A stretch of DNA of 64,000 nt from Chloromonas sp. AAM2 (Eukaryota > Chlorophyta > Chlorophyceae > Chlamydomonadales > Chlamydomonadaceae): contig QAXH01006743.1 of the NCBI GenBank assembly GCA_004335635.1, positions 20,116-84,115 of the forward strand. The letters run 5' to 3'. Position numbers and translations under genes: made by a program. The notes under the pieces were generated by a model that saw only the letters and a program-made list of their open reading frames with translations, was not told the DNA's origin and ran no database searches. Within the stretch, counting starts at the first letter, position 1. Every line of letters starts with the position of its first letter. Shown piece by piece: positions 16,210-28,629 of this stretch.

Positions 16210-17203
16210 TTCTTTGAAGATACTACTCTTCTTTGAAGATACTTTGAAGATACTGTCTCGTAACCCTAGTCGTGTAACGTGTCATCGGACCACATGTGCA
16301 CGCACGTGTACTATGGGGCATGGTAGCTGGCGAGTGCTGGCCTTGGCAAAGCTGTTTGCCCACTACATGTGGTTCTGTGCTGTTGACCCAACGTCAGCCA
16401 GGTGGCCGTGGATGGGCATGAAGGTAGATGCACCTCTGGGCAGCACTGTTAATTGGTGACTGTTGCCATCCACCATGACGCAGGTGAACTCAAGTCCTCC
16501 TCTGGACAAACCTGAGCAGAGAAGGAATCTGAGAGTTCGAGGAGTGCACACCGGGAAGCATGTCCAACGTCTACCGAGGCTTGCGGACAGGATAGTACCT
16601 CGAGGGGTGACCACCACCATTACTACCGAACTAGTCCCTGTCAAGAAGCAAAAGATGGTATTAGTCCAATGGGCAGCCGCCCTAACGTTGCTTGTCACAT
16701 GCCCATGGCAAGATCTGAGTCAAGGCGGATGTACATGCTGACGACTCATGTTCAGCATGTTGCATGAGACGCAGCAACGCTGTGCAGTCCTGACAATATG
16801 TGAAATTCGAGGTGATGCGCCACGCCATGTGAGCCACGCCACGCCACGCCACGCCATGTGAGCCACGCCATGTGAGCCACGCCACGCCACGCCATGTAAG
16901 CATGCGTGCAGGCTCATGCGCAATTGCAGCTGACTACGGAAGAAGTGTTATACTCAAACCAGACTAAACATCATCAAAATAGACTGGCATTGCACAGCTT
17001 CGCACGGCTGTTTGCGAACGGGCCTAAATTGGAACGGCCTAGTGACCTTAGCTGTAAGGGGAATCGCACCCCAATATGTTAACCACCAAAATAGGGAGCA
17101 AGCACTCAACCTGCTCTCTTCAGTGGGTTATGGATCGATAGCTACCTCTAGTGCAGTATCTGCAGCCGCGCCCTCAGCAATCGCCTCCAGCACTTCCAGC
17201 TCT
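16210..17203. other. Intergenic, repeat-bearing
   Basis: Holds a TTTGAAGATACT short tandem repeat near 16212-16256, partial copies of two dispersed repeats (16540-16569 and 16584-16624), and a GCCACGCCACGCCATGTGA-type tandem repeat at 16819-16897. No gene is supported. Confidence 0.6.
16819..16897. repeat. GCCACG/CCATGTGAG tandem repeat
   Basis: Irregular tandem array of GCCACGCC and CATGTGAGCCAC units. Confidence 0.85.
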
Positions 17204-17416
17204 TCAAAAGCTGCAGCACCGTGCCGGTCTGCCTAAGGCCGCAGGACTTGCCTGGCCAGCCGCCACGCACTCCAGCAGGCATCTCATGTTGCGTGCAGCG
17301 TTGACATCGCGATTCCACACGCTGTGGCAATGTGGGCACTCTGAATTACCTACTGAAAAAGCACTTACTAAACTAAATACTTCAACCCCAATTGAAGTGT
17401 TGTTGTTGTTGCACTT
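17204..17416 (-). pseudogene. Relic of Fanzor/TnpB-family nuclease C-terminus (zinc finger plus RuvC-III)
   Basis: An open frame of 70 codons on the (-) strand reads ECPHCHSVWNRDVNAARNM at 17341-17285. This is the C-terminal signature of TnpB and its eukaryotic relatives Fanzor: the second CxxC pair of the zinc finger followed by the RuvC-III Asp in RDVNAARN. The WNRDVNAARN form is the one I associate with Fanzor proteins. The frame begins just after a stop codon, continues about 25 residues past the motif, and no RuvC-I or RuvC-II region is visible upstream (up to 17879). I read it as a truncated, inactive copy. A spliced upstream part cannot be excluded. Confidence 0.6.
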
Positions 17417-17879
17417 CTACTTTGAGTACGCCTCGCTGGCGCCCTTCTTCACAGCGTCCAAGGTGCTGCCCGTGCAGCGGGGCACAGAATATTCAAAGGC
17501 AATTTGCTACCTAAGTGTTGAGTATCCTGTGCCAGTCATGATCGTTTAAGAGGTCCACGCAGACTGGCGTACTTCAGGCTGAGTGCTATTTACCGCATGC
17601 AAGAACGAAAGCGCCTTCAAAACACGACCGCGCTTCTGTAGTGATGGCTTGCATGGCGGGGTCATCACTCGTCTTAAGTGACACGGCCAGTATACCTTGT
17701 AGTGTAGTGGAATCTGGTCGGATAAACGGACCGTCGTCACTCTACTTCACACAAGACGAGCCAGCTAACCTGTTGAGCCTGGCCTAGTCTCCAAGCAAAG
17801 AAGGCTGTCTCTGTCTCGGTGCGACGAAAACAATTTCAGTCCATGTCAGCTTCAGTCGGTGGTAGCTAGTACCACTAGT
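17417..17879. other. Intergenic upstream of the Fanzor-like relic
   Basis: A region where the rest of a Fanzor-like gene would be expected on the (-) strand. I could not find conserved RuvC-I or RuvC-II motifs. Otherwise 3' flank of the importin gene. Confidence 0.4.
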
Positions 17880-20800
17880 TCACGCCAGTGCATGTTGTTG
17901 TGTGGGCGGCAGGGCAGCCAGTAAAGGGTCCAGTTCAGCGGCATGGCGTGCCCTCAGCCCGTGTATGGTCTCCCTGATGAGGGTGCGTGTGGCAGGCGGC
18001 AGCTGGGCCTCAACTGACGCAGCGCCCAGCGCCCTGATCACTGTGGGCACATGGGCTGAGACGCGCGCCAGGGCAGCATCACCTGCATGTGCGGCACACA
18101 AGATGTCTCTTGGCACAAGTGTCAAGTCAAGCAACAGCCATTAGTGCTGGCCCAGTGCTGTGAATACGTATTGATCCGCTATAACGCTAACCAAGAACAG
18201 TGCGACCCAGTAGTGTTGACGCACAGCCACAGGGCGGCATCACGTTCACACCATGGTCCCATTGTGCCATTCCGGTCGCATTGTCCGATTCCGGTCGCAA
18301 ACGGAGCGCATCCACACATCCCTGATCTCCCTAGCAACTTGCGTCCAGGCCCTGTACAGTTCAGTACCCAGCTGTCAAAAGGTGCCTCACCCGACCCCAC
18401 AAGTTGGCACAGTGCGCGGTACGCAGGCCCTGCCTCTGCCCAGTCCTCAGAAGGCGGCAGGGCGGCGCACATGGCGGGGATAACAGCGTCCAGCGGCACC
18501 AGCGGCGACTCAGGCGGGGCGCACAGGACCATGCGCGCCACACAGCCCACTGCGTTGTCACGCGTGCCGGGTGACTGCACACAAGCACAGGCAGACTGCA
18601 AGCTCTTCTAGGCAAAATTGCATGGTCTGCACTAATCTGAGATACACCATACAGGCATAAAGGGCGCGCATGCCCAGCTGCGCACCAATGGCTGCCATGT
18701 TCGCCGAAGACTCGATATAGCATGTTTGGTCCTGGCCTCACCTCCTTGGCACCGAACAGGGGGTGCAGGCCTTGCAAGAGCTGGGGGATGAAGGGACCAG
18801 CGGCCTGCGAGCCAGGGGTATTGAGAAATCAACGGAGCTGTATCAGTAAGGCAGGCCCACTGCAGCTCAAGGCAGCTCGAGCGCGTCTGCTTTGCTGGAG
18901 CATTTGAGAAATCATTGCCACCATGTGAACCTCACCGCCTAGATCATACGAATGTCGCCTGCTTAAGGCACACTGATAGACGAGCGCCATCATCCAAGCA
19001 CAGTGCAGATAGACAGAGAGAGGCAGAGCCATTCGTCGGCATCAGGGCGAGGCAATCCCTGTACAACGCGCTGCACTCAGGGCGCAGCATGGAGTAGCAC
19101 GCCTGCCAAACCGTCCCTCACCTCCGCCCCACACCCCTCCACCAGCACGCCGATGGCGAATGCTGCGTTCTGTCTGTTGATGGGGTCCGATGTGCGCAGC
19201 TCTTTGAGCAGCACGGGAAACAGTTTCCGCAGATGCGGAGACATGTGGGCCTGCGCGCACGCCGCCACAAAACAATACCGTCACATGACCATAGCCTTGA
19301 CCCTACAAGCAGACGTGCAGGTCTGATGACCGCAGTGATTGCTTCGTGCTATTTCTGCAGTTCTGTTGTGCGCCCTGAGGTGGCTCATCTGACAATGCCT
19401 GTTGTTGTCAATCGCCATGCGTCCCAGCGGCGCTGCGACCGTACCAATCACAATCCCTCATCATGCTGATGGTTTTCTGCAAAGGTACGTTAAAGCGGGC
19501 CTGAGACCCCTGCTTGTTTGCCGAGAGCTGATTGTTCCATCCCATCACATGGGCAATGCACTCACACCCATACGCCCTGATACTGCGCCTCTGACAATGT
19601 CTGTGGTTGAATGTGCCTACCACCTTCAGCCCGAATGACGTTCCACATGGTTCTCACCCACACCTGCATGCGCTCTGCCACCTCTGCCAGCGCTCCCAGT
19701 GCCACCCCCCTAACGCCCTCCGGCTGCCCCGGCCCCAGTCTGTGCAGAAGCGCGGGCAGGTGCGAGGCTTCAAGCACAGGCGCGTAGGCCCCGGCCCCTG
19801 CCGCCCCCGCCATGACGGGCAGCAGGTCTGCCGCGGCCGTCAGAAGCTCCTCGGCAGCATCACCCCCATCATCGTCATCATCCGAAGTGTCCTCGTCCTG
19901 AATGTACCTGAATGAACCACCATCACAAATCACGCAGGTTTGGACATCTGGTGCGTAACCTGCTCACCTCCTTGTAAGCGGGCCCAGCACATGCGAGTGA
20001 AAGGGATCAATACCACTGCCTTCCTTCAACCGCAAGACAAAGGCATTACCACCGCGCCTTTATGATGCTCTAGGATTCTCATGCCATGAAACCTGCAACG
20101 TGCTGTGTGTGATGCAGTCTGTCCACTCACTGGCAGCAGGGTGCTTTGTCGAGCAGGGCAGCAGCCACCATGTCGCTAAGGGGCTGCAGCCATGTGGCCA
20201 ATGGCGCCGCGCCCCAGGCGCCCAGCAGCTCCCGCCACGCGTTGAGCGCAGCACACGTGACGTGACGGTCCGGTGAGCTCAGGCGCTCGAGGAGGGGCGG
20301 GCAGGCCAGCGCCAGCGCTTGGTGCACGGCTGCGGAGGGCGGGGCACCGGGGCCGGCGGGAAAGCATGCGGCTGTGCAGACCACCAGGCGCGGCAGCGCC
20401 TCGCATGCCTGCAAACAATAACCATCAGAACAAGCAACACTGGGTTTCACAGCTTGTGAAAAGTGATCACAGAGCAACAATATCTGACCAGGCTCACCTC
20501 GCTACTGCGCTGCACTACCAACTGCGTGTCGGCTGCGTGTCGCGTCTTGCATGGCTTCTTGTGGCTCCCGTTATGTACATGCACGTCTGCACGTTGCTGC
20601 ATGCACATGTGTGCCTCAGCGCTGCCACACTACCTGTATTTGCAGTTCCTCGTGCCATGCGTCCTCTGCCATGTGCACGGCCCGCCTGACCGACTCCTCC
20701 AGCTGCGGTGCGAACAGTGCACCCGTGTGCTGCGCGTACAGACCCAACGCCTGCAACAACACGCAGCAGCGCCTTGACGGGAAGCAATGCATGTTCATGC

Positions 20801-23800
20801 CTGGTGGCAGCTGTTAGTGAGACAAGTCTGTTCGTTGTTGGTGCCACCCTACCGGTAAGGAGACTGTATGGCAGGTCCGTAGGCAATCCATCTTGCTCGC
20901 ACCTCCATCTCTGCCTCTCTCGGCTAAGTGCAAAGCTTGCTGGGAACAAGCAAGCGTGGCACTGACCACCTGGTCTAGCAGCAGAGGAGTCGTGAGCCAA
21001 CGTACCTGCACCGCCATGCACTTTTCATCCAGTACGCCTGACCGCACGTGCATGTTCCTCGCTCCCAAGCCCTCCTCATCATCGTCCTCACTAGTGATGT
21101 CCTCGCTGGCCTGGCCTTGCCCAGCCGCGCCCCTGTCCTCCTCAGCTTCCTCCGCCTCCCCACCCTCGCCCCCGTCCCCGCCCACCACCACCTCCCCCTC
21201 GTCCTGGTCAAGGCTCTGGAAGGCCAAGGGAACAACCACTGGAATGAACGGACCAAAGGCGGCGCCAAGGCCCTGCAACACATCACGTCAAGTACACGTT
21301 TACTGAGTGCGTTACTTGGGGCTCAGGGTGCGCATCGGCCTATGCTGGAATGCAACATGAGTGAGCAGCAGCACTGCTGTGGTGTCAGAACGATGTTGGC
21401 GTGCCCTGCACTCCCTCAGCCCCCTGCTGTGCTCTTCTCCTTGCCACCGCTTCCGTTCCTTGGTCGGCCCCTGTCTCCAAAGTGCATCAGACCACAGCTC
21501 CTGCTGCACACAGTTGCATTGGGGGAATGGTTGCGGTAAAAGGTTGGTGTTTTTACCTTGGCGCAGCTTGCCCACATTCCGTGGCTGTACTCCCTCAGCT
21601 CGCTGTGCCCCATGTGCCACCCTGCCATTGAGGCCTCCATCACCCCCGGCACCAGCGGGGACAGGCCGCTCTCGGGCACTGAGCCCAGGTGCTCCAGCAG
21701 CACACCCATGACCTCAGTGGCGCGACATCTGATGCAGCAGACAACACCAAGCACAACCTCTCATCATCATTGCATGGCGTCGCAGATTTGCCCAAAGCAT
21801 CGTATTTGGTAACGATAGCAGGTGGGCCCTTCTGCAAAGCGCACCGTGCCTGCCTGGTAACGATGTCTGATTGATCAACGCTGCATGCTGCACGTCTCAG
21901 GCAAGGCTGTCTGTTGTTCAAGTGGTCTGCAGCCGCTTGTTGTGCATGTAGATGCGTACACCATCGACATTAATTGCATTGGTACCCCACCACCCACCCA
22001 CCTGCAGTTGATCATTTCCTTGCTGTTTGCCGCCATGAAGTGCGACAGTGCGGGCAGCACCGTGTGCACGTGCGGCAGGAAGTCTTTCCCGGCGGCCGCC
22101 GCGGTGGAGGCTATCGCGGACAGGGCCACCTCCTGCACACCCGCATGCGACACGTGCGCACCCCGGGCCAGCACACGCACTAGCTGCTCCATCACCTGCA
22201 CAAACGGCACAACAATCTCACCCGCTTACGCAATGTCCTGCTCCACTGCTAACACGATACAGATCTGAGAGCTTGCACAGCAGCTGCCCCATTGCCTACA
22301 TACAAGTGACAGGCGAAGTAACACACAGCAACATGACAAGAAGCGCCAGCAACACCTCTGCATGCAACCAGCACACCAGCCACGTACGACACGCATGCAG
22401 CACACGCATGCAGCACACGCATGCAGCACACGCATGCAGCACACGCATGCAGCACACGCAGTACCCAATGGTAGACATGCCATGCTGTCAACCCTCTCAG
22501 CCCTGTAGTAAAGCTCCAAGCCGAATCGTGCTTGCCTGTCTCCTCCCGTGCTCGTATATAGAGTCCACCAAAGCTTACCAATCCGGATTGTTCACTCTGA
22601 CTGGTACCTCCCCCTTACCGTAGCCAGAGCGCACCAACTTTTGGACGCGCCTGCCCTGATTTCCATACCTGTCCCATGTACGGCGCTATCTCCTGTGGCT
22701 CCAGCGCCTCACAGAAGGTGTCCAGTGCGTAGCAGGCGCGCTCCTGGAGGTCGGGGTCGCTCTCGCCCGCCATGACGGCCAGCACCGCGGGCAGTACCTC
22801 CGCATGGTGCTCTACCTACACGCGCTTGACATGGGCACGCACACGTCGGCTTCCAGCAACAGTCAGCGTCAAGCCAATCTCCTCCTGTTGCTGCTCCTAC
22901 TGCTGCTTCACATGGGAGCTATGGACAAGCATGTGCCTTGGCCCACAGCAAATGTTGGGTAGCACATTTCACCCCTGGGCATATATCCGTTCGTAGCTCA
23001 GCCAGTTGTCAGGAAGGGTTTGATCAGTGCAATCAGCATGAAAATGCTGTGACTTGATGACATGTGACAAGCACTTGTCAGCGTGCGTTGTGCAGTCAAT
23101 ACACTGGCCGAGCAGCCATTGGATTAGCTTGTGGAGGTGTGTGCATGCGCAGGCCGCTTCTCACCACTTCTGTAGGCATGGACTCGGACATTTGGCCTAC
23201 TGCAAAGGCCGCGGCTGCTCTCACGTTGCTGTTGCCATCCTGCAGGCCAGATAAGGCAGTGGTGACAGGGCTGGGACTGCAGTGGTGCCCAAACCTTGAA
23301 GCAGCCAGCAGAATTGCTTGAGGTTGCAAGGCAAGGCAGCCCGGCACCACTGTCGTACTCTCATACCTGCTCAAGCCCACCTCTGAAGAGTGCCCACTCA
23401 ACATTGACCAGATGGCCAAAGCAAGGCAAGCACGGCCCTGGCTTGCCACCATCAGCTCACAGTTTGTACATACACGGCGGTAGGTGAGAAACGACTCAGT
23501 CTGTTTTCGCCTCCATGCCCACCTTAAGCCCTGCCATGACCAGCGGCAGGAGATCGTCCAGGCGCTTGCGCAGCCATGCGGCCCCACCTTCGCACAACAC
23601 CGCCAGCGCAGTCATTGCGCCGCACCGGTGCCCGGGCGACTCGGACTGAAGGGCGGTGCGCGCAAACGTGAGCACCTGCATGGGACGCATGCACACCGGT
23701 GCATGGGCGGTGCGTCATGGGTGTGCGTGCCGGGCAGTGAACGCTGCAGTGGCCGTGTGGTGCCCACGTGGGCTCGCCATCAATCCTGGCCCCTCCTGGC

Positions 23801-26800
23801 TTTACTTCTCGCTTTGATCATCTACAACCACTGTCGTTACTCTGCAGGTGACCTAGCCAACGCCCAGACCCTGGCCAACGACAACAGACCCTGGCCAACG
23901 CCCAGATAAGTTGAAGTGCTGTGGGAACTGAGACAACGAGCCTGCTCTGTGCAAATTAAGTAAGGGGAAGCGCAAGGGAGCGCACCGTGTGTGGGGGCTG
24001 GGTCGAGCAGACATGACAACCTGCTCTGAGTACGCAGGTGACAACCGGCCCTGCAGTGGCTGCACCTTGCACCGTACGGAGCATCTACATGCGCAGGCGT
24101 ACCTGTGGTCCAATGTGCTGTGTGGGCAGGCACAGCGCGAGCCCGTCCAGCGTCTGCCCCGCCATGGCGCGCGGGGTCCTGACGCCCGCCTCCCGCTCCG
24201 CCCGCTCACCGCCCGGCGCGTCCTCACATGCCATGGCGCACAGACCCGACACAATCTGCAAGTGTGCAGCCAGGTGCTCACATTCAGCAGGACTAATAAT
24301 GGCAGGGCACGGGGAACAGTGTCCTCGGGCAGCGCTTGGCTTGCCTACACTCAGGACGCTTGACGCGGCATGGTGAGCTGAAGGCACACTGCTGACATGG
24401 GGTCATCTGGCTACACCAGGCATCAACAGGCAGACGCGTGCAGGACCAAATTCACCTGGTGTGCATCGCTGGCATGGGTTGCCGGCTGATGGCTGTATCA
24501 TGTTGCATGCCAACATGACGTGTGCGCGTGTGTGTGTGTGTGTGTGATTGCTTGACCCACCTGAGTGACCAGCTCCTTGTGTTTTGTCAGCTGCTTGGGC
24601 TTACAGCTGCGCGCGACACATGTGCACCACGAGCACACCAGAGGTCAGCAAGGTCATCACCACTGCACTGCAACAAATGTCATTCTGTAGAAAGTGAGCC
24701 GTATAAGTCTTCATCCTAAGCGGCGAGGCTGTCTGGTTTTCAGCACCCAGGCAAAAGCCATCTAACGCTGATGATGAAAGCTTACAACTTCAATTGCTCA
24801 GTCCAGAACGTTGCAAGCCGCTGGTGCACACGTCTCTCCAGGCACACTCGACCCGCTGCCACACTGCCCGTCCACGTGCCACTGACCCTCCACAGCCCAC
24901 ACGCAAGGCGGGAGACGTGCACGGCTTGTGACTAGGGTACTGTTGCCACACTCTGCTCAACCCGATTGAAGCATGCTAGAAGCGCATGTGCCTCACCTTG
25001 CCAGTACCGTGATGACCTCCAGCGCATGCGCCTCACCTTGCCAGTACCGTGATGACCTCCAGCGCATGCGCCTCACCTTGCCAGTANNNNNNNNNNNNNN
25101 NNNNNNNNNNNNNNNNNNNNNNNNNNNNNNNNNNNNNNNNNNNNNNNNNNNNNNNNNNNNNNNNNNNNNNNNNNNNNNNNNNNNNNNNNNNNNNNNNNNN
25201 NNNNNNNNNNNNNNNNNNNNNNNNNNNNNNNNNNNNNNNNNNNNNNNNNNNNNNNNNNNNNNNNNNNNNNNNNNNNNNNNNNNNNNNNNNNNNNNNNNNN
25301 NNNNNNNNNNNNNNNNNNNNNNNNNNNNNNNNNNNNNNNNNNNNNNNNNNNNNNNNNNNNNNNNNNNNNNNNNNNNNNNNNNNNNNNNNNNNNNNNNNNN
25401 NNNNNNNNNNNNNNNNNNNNNNNNNNNNNNNNNNNNNNNNNNNNNNNNNNNNNNNNNNNNNNNNNNNNNNNNNNNNNNNNNNNNNNNNNNNNNNNNNNNN
25501 NNNNNNNNNNNNNNNNNNNNNNNNNNNNNNNNNNNNNNNNNNNNNNNNNNNNNNNNNNNNNNNNNNNNNNNNNNNNNNNNNNNNNNNNNNNNNNNNNNNN
25601 NNNNNNNNNNNNNNNNNNNNNNNNNNNNNNNNNNNNNNNNNNNNNNNNNNNNNNNNNNNNNNNNNNNNNNNNNNNNNNNNNNNNNNNNNNNNNNNNNNNN
25701 NNNNNNNNNNNNNNNNNNNNNNNNNNNNNNTGTGCCTCACCTTGCCAGTACCGTGATGACCTCCAGCGCATGTGCCTCACCTTGCCAGTACCGTGATGAC
25801 CTCCAGCGCATGTGCCTCACCTTGCCAGTACCGTGATGACCTCCAGCGCCTGGTCCCTCGTCTCCAGCTCCAGCTGCGCAGCGCCTGCTGTCTGGCAAGC
25901 CAGCTGCACCACCGCGGCCATGTGCGGTGCCAGGAGCGGTGCGGGCGCCTCACACGCGTCCACCACCAGCTGGAAGCAGCGCACCGCCTCCTCCTCGTGG
26001 CCCATGCGCACGGCACTGGCGGCACACTGCATGGGGACACAGGATGAGTACGTAAAGAGACAAGCCAGGTGCAATGCATGCAGGTTGAGCGAGTTGTGTT
26101 GCTCCACATGGCCCACTCACTGCTGATCAGGGGCACTCCACGCCTGCACCCTTGCCTATGGCCCACGCATTATAGAAAGTATCCGTTGATCAGTACGGCT
26201 TATGGATAGAAAACAGATCAGCGCACCGTCGGAGCCAACAAGCACCGCTGCAACTCCTGTAGAGGTGTCATCTGATCAGTCACGTCCTGTCCATCCAGCC
26301 TGCCTACGGATGACCCCTCCTAACTGTGCATGTCCATCCAGCGTCAACAGACAACCCCGTCTAGACCAGTACTGTGATATCTCATATTCATCTCACTCAA
26401 CACCGGCTGATCCGCTCCCTGTTTAGCCCAAACATGCTTCTTGCCCAAACTGCTCAGCCCAAACAAGCCCTAACCCTGAGCCCTTCAAACCACCGCCTAT
26501 TCTGGCCTGGACAACCCTGCGCACCCACTCACCTCCAATAAATTTGCTACCAGCCCATGGAACGCAGTCACGTGCTCCTCCTTCTCTATCAGCTGCACGA
26601 GTTGCTCCACAGCTCTCAGTGCGGCCAGCCGCACCCCTTGGTGGCCGTCCCCCAGGGCCCCCGAGATGATGCTGATGAGGGTGGAGAGCGCAGGGGACAT
26701 GTACTCGCCTAGGCGCCAAGGGTGCACGGACAATGCCATGATCAGATACAGAGGTCAGGATTACATGACGGCCTCTTAGGCACAGGTGGGCTAGAGTAGG

Positions 26801-28084
26801 AGTATTGGTTGCATATAATTTGCAACCAGTGCCATGTTGAGCTCAGCCATGGTCTGCGCGTCTCACCTATAATTTCTGCCAGAGAGCTGAACAGGATGAG
26901 CGCCAGCTCGCGATGGTCTGCACTCGCACCCTGCAAGGGCGCATGAGTGCATGAGGGTGCGGGGCAAGGGGTACCTTCATTCCACCTTCTGTAAAGCGTG
27001 ACATAGAAGGCATTTGCTGCCGCCCAATACGCAACAAACGCTTGCTTTTTGCTATGATCCAGCCCCAGAGGTTCAGCAGGCTGTAGCGAAGAGAGGCAGG
27101 CGTGCCCTTCTCTCAACTTGGAGCCGTGTTACTAGTGATGACATTCGTACTGTGCACCCTGCTACCAGTGAGCTCTCTTGGCTTGATGATTGTCAGGCGC
27201 ATAATTATAATGAATACGCTACAGATATGTGAACTCTTGGCCATGATATGGTATCAACTGCTGTGGATCCCTGGTGCGGTCAACTGCCAAACAACAACAC
27301 ACTCCAGAAGTGGAGTTGTTAACAGGATGTTGCCTTGCTGGCATGTTCCTGATTGATTGCATGGGCTGCGCACAATCAGCCCTGGACAAGCAATGGTGGC
27401 GAGGCATGCTGCACGAACACTGATCATCACCCAGTGCGTCACGGACCTGTGACCATTGCTGGACGGTGCCCAATAGCTCTGGCCATTGATTCTTGGGCAC
27501 GGTCTGCTTGGCCACAACAGCCGCCACATCTGCTACAGCTCGTCGAACAACATGCATGGGCTCATGCGCCAAACTTTGCAGCAGGACGGTCTGGGTAGCT
27601 TTGTGTGCCTGTCATGTGGGGCATGCGATCAAAAAGTCAGGGAATGAACGAAGCAAGGTCAATCAACATCATGCATGGGGCTGGCCGGTTGGCGGCTCAC
27701 TGCTGCATGGCGCGACGCCCATGCTTTTGATGGAGCGAGCTGATGCCATCAGGCCGCCACACCATACTGCATGCTCACACCTCAGGCGACAGATGCTGCC
27801 AATGCTTGGCGATGCGCTTTCTGAGTAAGACGGCTCCGAGGTGTCGCACTTGCGGATCATTCGCATGTTGAATCCGCTGCAGCAACTCCGGCACAACCTC
27901 AGGCTTGCTGCTGAGCGCCTTGACAGCATCCTCTGCTGGCTTGCGCACCTGGCGCGCATAGCGAATGCGAGGACTCCTGTATGCCTGAAAATTTGGATTC
28001 CGGCTGTCAGCTGACGATGCAAGTTGTTATGCCTACCTGATTGTCATTGCTCAAGCATGCTGCCAACAGACCGTCAAGGTCCAT
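17880..28084 (-). CDS. IMB4: Importin-4-type karyopherin beta (plant IMB4)
   Basis: Twenty-one exons close in phase to 1094 aa: 28084-28037, 27984-27781, 27608-27447, 26930-26867, 26708-26533, 26026-25821, 24606-24561, 24255-24103, 23675-23523, 23239-23165, 22815-22669, 22195-22002, 21728-21557, 21272-21006, 20750-20634, 20408-20131, 19907-19664, 19250-19122, 18804-18742, 18574-18391, 18082-17880. HEAT repeats run throughout. Alignable landmarks with Arabidopsis IMB4 and human IPO4 are RHLGAVLLRKRI, DHRELALILFSSLAEIIG, ELREYSHGMWA, the acidic loop before VRSGVLDEK, NRQNAAFAIGVL and the end LLAALPPTQQHALA. The protein carries cargo such as histones and ribosomal proteins into the nucleus. The sequence gap lies wholly inside intron 6, so no coding sequence appears lost. 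Confidence 0.95.
22388..22460. repeat. 13-bp tandem repeat ACACGCATGCAGC
   Basis: About five and a half near-perfect units in intron 11 of the importin gene. The unit contains the palindrome GCATGC. Confidence 0.9.
24981..25850. repeat. 40-bp minisatellite spanning the exon 6 splice donor of the importin gene
   Basis: On the coding strand each unit has 29 bases of the end of exon 6 followed by 11 bases of intron (GTGAGGCACAT), so each unit repeats the exon end and its 5' splice site. About 2.6 units are visible left of the gap and 3 right of it. The functional exon is the rightmost copy. The array length inside the gap is unknown. Confidence 0.9.
25087..25730. other. Assembly gap (644 N) inside the minisatellite
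   Basis: The run of N is bounded on both sides by the same 40-bp unit, so the gap is most likely a collapsed repeat array. Confidence 0.97.
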
Positions 28085-28629
28085 TTGAATTCCTCCTTGT
28101 TCTGGTCTCAACGGGCTGAGCATGCACACGAACGGCTCTTACAATACAGACGAATCAGGAGTGAGAATGAATGAGAACCCTACATGAGGGGCTAACCGAA
28201 TCAGAGGCAATCGCCTACATGGCTAGAAGCCAGCAAATAACAACAATCAAAACGCTGAGACCGGTCCATGTATGTCAAGCACTCGGACAACGTGCAGTGC
28301 GCACGCATAAATGAGGCTCAGTGTCAAGCTGCTGGTCAAAGTCCGGATGTCAAGTGTCCTAGCATACACTCACGCGCTCGCAAACAACTCTCAGACTTGC
28401 TTCAGATCGTCGCACGAACACAATATGAGTAAGCTGCACCAACCACACTTCATGTGGGGCATCCTCACATAAACATGGGCGTACAACTGCCTCGAAATCG
28501 GGTTAGAGTTTCATCCCCACTCACTCTCGCAATTCCGTTGAGGACCAAGTACCAGAGGTACTGCTGCACATGTCAACTGTCAAGGATATCACAGGGGCTT
28601 GTCACGTATTCACGGTGCCGCTGCTGTGC
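28085..28629. other. Importin promoter region and ribonucleotide reductase 3' flank
   Basis: No gene seen. It holds the promoter of the importin gene transcribed leftwards. Confidence 0.45.

Noticed and set aside
20814..21306. Pro/Ser-rich open frame on the (+) strand (20893-21306)
   Set aside because: Antisense of importin exon 14, whose (-) frame matches IMB4 with correct splice phases.
22296..22581. CAACVCCMRVLH repeat protein on the (-) strand
   Set aside because: Translation of the 13-bp tandem repeat in importin intron 11.
25033..25780. Long open frames of 235-287 codons across the gap
   Set aside because: They are almost entirely N, with only the minisatellite translated at each side.
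24981..25850. CRISPR-like regular 40-bp repeats
   Set aside because: The units are directly tandem with no spacers and consist of an exon-intron junction of the importin gene; the host is eukaryotic.
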